A stretch of 7,267 bases of DNA. It comes from Chlamydiia bacterium (GTDB lineage Bacteria > Chlamydiota > Chlamydiia > Chlamydiales > FEN-1388). Location: NCBI GenBank assembly GCA_003170575.1, contig PMZB01000140.1, positions 1 to 7,267 on the forward strand. Direction: 5' to 3'. The translations under genes were made by a program, and so were the position numbers. Shown in pieces: positions 5,488 through 7,267 of this stretch. Each line of letters begins with the position of its first letter. The first letter of the stretch is position 1. Under the pieces are notes generated by a model, which was given only the letters and a program-made list of their open reading frames with translations, was not told the origin of the DNA and did no database searches.

Positions 5488-6234
5488 ATGAAACACGTAA
5501 AGATAGATGAACGCAGAAATGTGCTCATAGCAAAGACTGATGAAGAAGCTTACGATTTTTGCGTGCAAACCTTTATCGAAGAGGCGAAAAAATCCATTGC
5601 TGCCCGAGCAACTTTTTCCGTGGCTCTTTCAGGGGGACAGACTCCCCTTCCTCTCTATGAAAAACTGGCAGAACCCTCTTCCGCACTGCTTGTCAACTGG
5701 CCGCTGGTTGAGATTTTCTGGAGTGATGAACGAGCAGTTCCTCCCTCTGATCCTGAAAGCAACTATGGAGCTGCGCTCCAGTTTTTCAATATTCCGCCTC
5801 TTGATCAAGCTAAAAAACACAGACTTGTTGGGGATTGCGACGATCTGCATAAGTCTGCAACAAACTATGAGAAACTAGTTAAAGCTACGTGTGCTGATGG
5901 AAAGTTTGATCTTGTTCTTCTAGGAGTAGGAAATGATGGGCATACCGCTTCTCTCTTCCCAAGAACAGCTTCGCTTAAAGAAGATAAAAAGCTTTTTGTA
6001 GCCAACAATATCCCTGAAAAAAACTGTTGGAGAATGACAATAACGTACCCTGCTATAGATCAGGCTCGTGCTGCATATGTGATAGTCATTGGCAAAGGAA
6101 AAGCGAAGATTTTAAAACAAATCTTTTTTGGTGAATACAATCCTGTAGAGCTTCCTGCCCAAAAATTAGGCACAAAGGAAAACCCTGTTACCTTCATTGT
6201 GGACCGAAAAGCAATCTTCGGATTGGGGTTATGA
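5488..6234 (+). CDS. pgl: 6-phosphogluconolactonase (DevB/SOL type)
   Basis: A 248-residue cytosolic hydrolase that opens 6-phosphogluconolactone, the Zwf product, to 6-phosphogluconate. It belongs to the NagB/DevB fold family. Motifs: VALSGGQTPLPLYEKL (45-60), the phosphate-binding SGGxTP loop; EIFWSDERAVPPSDPESNYG (75-94), the lactonase SDER signature; and LLGVGNDGHTASLFP (144-158), with the DGHTASLFP stretch holding the presumed catalytic histidine. The ending ENPVTFIVDRKA is also typical. Length is normal for the family. ATG 5488 is chosen from its ribosome-binding site. The gene lies 61 bp after opcA and its stop overlaps the tsaD start by four bases (ATGA). The in-frame upstream region is open back to the A9 run in opcA. 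Confidence 0.94.
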   Translation: MKHVKIDERRNVLIAKTDEEAYDFCVQTFIEEAKKSIAARATFSVALSGGQTPLPLYEKLAEPSSALLVNWPLVEIFWSDERAVPPSDPESNYGAALQFFNIPPLDQAKKHRLVGDCDDLHKSATNYEKLVKATCADGKFDLVLLGVGNDGHTASLFPRTASLKEDKKLFVANNIPEKNCWRMTITYPAIDQARAAYVIVIGKGKAKILKQIFFGEYNPVELPAQKLGTKENPVTFIVDRKAIFGLGL

Positions 6235-7238
6235 AAGTCCTTGGCATTGAATCTACTTGTGATGAAACTGCTGCTGCCATAGTCGAATCAGGAAAAACAA
6301 TTCTTTCGCACAAAATCGCTTCCCAAGCAGCTATCCACCATGAATTTGGAGGGGTTGTGCCAGAACTTGCCTCCAGACATCACATCAATGATATTTTTGA
6401 AGTTTTAGATGCAACGTTCAAAGAGGCACACCTTACCCCTCACGACATCGATCTTATAGCTGTTGCCAAAGGTCCGGGGCTGATTGGATCGCTTCTTGTC
6501 GGCATTCAGACAGCAAAAGCGTTTGCCTGGTCTCTTCAAAAGCCCCTTGTAGGAGTAAATCATGTCGAAGCGCACCTCTACGCAGCTCTGATGGAGTGCG
6601 AACACCCTGAACAATTTTTTCCCGCACTAGGCATGATCCTTTCCGGAGGCCACTCTACCCTTCTTTCGATCCAAGGAATTGGAAAATACACGCTTATAGG
6701 CCAGACGATCGATGATGCGATGGGAGAGGCTTTTGACAAAGTAGCAAAAATGCTCGGGCTCGGCTATCCTGGCGGGCCTCGCGTTGAGGAATATGCGCAG
6801 CTCGGGAATCCCAAAGCGTTTCCATTTCGAGCGGGTATTGTAAAAGAAAAACCATATTCCTTTTCCTTTAGCGGACTTAAGACGGCAGTTCTTTATGCTA
6901 TTCAATCAAAAGAGCCTGCACAACGTGCAGAAAAACAGTTTATCGCAGATATCTGCGCTTCTTTTCAGCATGCTGCCTTTTCAAATCTTGCCGAAAAATT
7001 GAAAAAAGCTTCTGTTGAGTTCCATCCCAAGGCACTCTTTTTGGGAGGCGGAGTTACGCAAAATAAAGCGCTTCGCTTGATGTTACAAAAGGAGCTTTCC
7101 TTACCCTTGTTCTGGCCCTCTCCAGAGCTGTGTCTGGATAACGCCGCCATGATTGCAGGCCTTGGTTTTCATGTCTGGCGCCAGTCGAAAACGGATGAGC
7201 TTTTCACCCTTGAGCCCATCACTCGCATTGAATTTTAA
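6231..7238 (+). CDS. tsaD: tRNA N6-adenosine threonylcarbamoyltransferase TsaD
   Basis: A 335-residue Kae1/TsaD/YgjD protein that transfers threonylcarbamoyl from threonylcarbamoyl-AMP to A37 of tRNAs reading ANN codons, working with TsaB and TsaE in most bacteria. The ASKHA fold is complete: GIESTCDETAAAIV (5-18); GGVVPELASRHH (40-51); KGPGLIGSLLVG (80-91); NHVEAHLYAA (110-119) with metal ligands His111 and His115; LSGGHSTL (137-144); DDAMGEAFDKVAKMLGLGYP (161-180); FSFSGLKTAV (211-220); LFLGGGVTQNKALR (269-282); and LDNAAMIA (302-309) with metal ligand Asp303. Length is standard. It starts on the ATGA that ends pgl, so it is probably translated by coupling and co-transcribed with the pentose-phosphate genes, although its partners are not in this window. 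Confidence 0.96.
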   Translation: MKVLGIESTCDETAAAIVESGKTILSHKIASQAAIHHEFGGVVPELASRHHINDIFEVLDATFKEAHLTPHDIDLIAVAKGPGLIGSLLVGIQTAKAFAWSLQKPLVGVNHVEAHLYAALMECEHPEQFFPALGMILSGGHSTLLSIQGIGKYTLIGQTIDDAMGEAFDKVAKMLGLGYPGGPRVEEYAQLGNPKAFPFRAGIVKEKPYSFSFSGLKTAVLYAIQSKEPAQRAEKQFIADICASFQHAAFSNLAEKLKKASVEFHPKALFLGGGVTQNKALRLMLQKELSLPLFWPSPELCLDNAAMIAGLGFHVWRQSKTDELFTLEPITRIEF

Positions 7239-7239
7239 T

Positions 7240-7260
7240 CTTTACATATAAAGTTTATTC
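7240..7260 (+). terminator. Weak AT-rich hairpin after tsaD
   Basis: CTTTA (7240-7244) pairs with TAAAG (7249-7253) around a 4-base loop and is followed by a T-rich stretch. The stem is short and AT-rich and would be unstable alone, so this is only a possible intrinsic terminator for the zwf-tsaD cluster. The window ends 14 bases later. Confidence 0.25.
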
Positions 7261-7267
7261 TTTATTA

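Overview
The window reads as bacterial chromosome of moderate G+C with tightly packed genes. The gene content fits a chlamydia-like organism (Chlamydiota, probably one of the protist-associated 'environmental' families). It joins an oxidative pentose-phosphate operon, an MgtE transporter and small eukaryote-style RING-finger proteins with a two-helix hydrophobic hairpin. That assignment is inference from gene content and style; no rRNA or other strong taxonomic marker is present. I see no tRNA, rRNA, CRISPR array or insertion sequence.

Left part (1-1121). This is an accessory, duplicated region. The window opens inside a gene whose product matches the C-terminal half of the RING/transmembrane protein encoded at 609-1121. 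Behind it, on the minus strand, lies a broken fragment of mgtE (309-501) that matches two separate parts of the intact mgtE downstream. The simplest reading is an old tandem duplication of a unit of about 1.15 kb (RING gene plus the 3' third of mgtE). The spare mgtE piece then decayed through one 339-bp deletion and two single-base deletions, while the two RING genes stayed open and diverged in protein sequence.

Middle (1116-2788). An intact mgtE-type Mg2+ transporter lies on the minus strand, its stop overlapping the end of the RING gene tail to tail. A divergent intergenic region of about 197 bp separates it from zwf and holds weak candidate promoters for both directions.

Right part (2789-7238). 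One co-directional cluster, zwf - opcA-like - pgl - tsaD, with gaps of 10 bp, 61 bp and a 4-bp overlap. Zwf oxidises glucose-6-phosphate to the lactone, the OpcA-like protein is the presumed assembly/activation factor for Zwf, and Pgl hydrolyses the lactone to 6-phosphogluconate. TsaD makes the t6A modification of tRNA and appears to be translationally coupled to pgl. The opcA-pgl junction is unusual: opcA ends just after a run of nine A, and both other reading frames stay open from this run to the pgl start. One slip or one sequencing error would therefore give either an extended OpcA overlapping pgl, or an OpcA-Pgl fusion.

Best leads: the diverging RING/hairpin paralogue pair created by the duplication, a putative secreted or membrane-inserted ubiquitin-ligase-like effector family, and the A9 junction.
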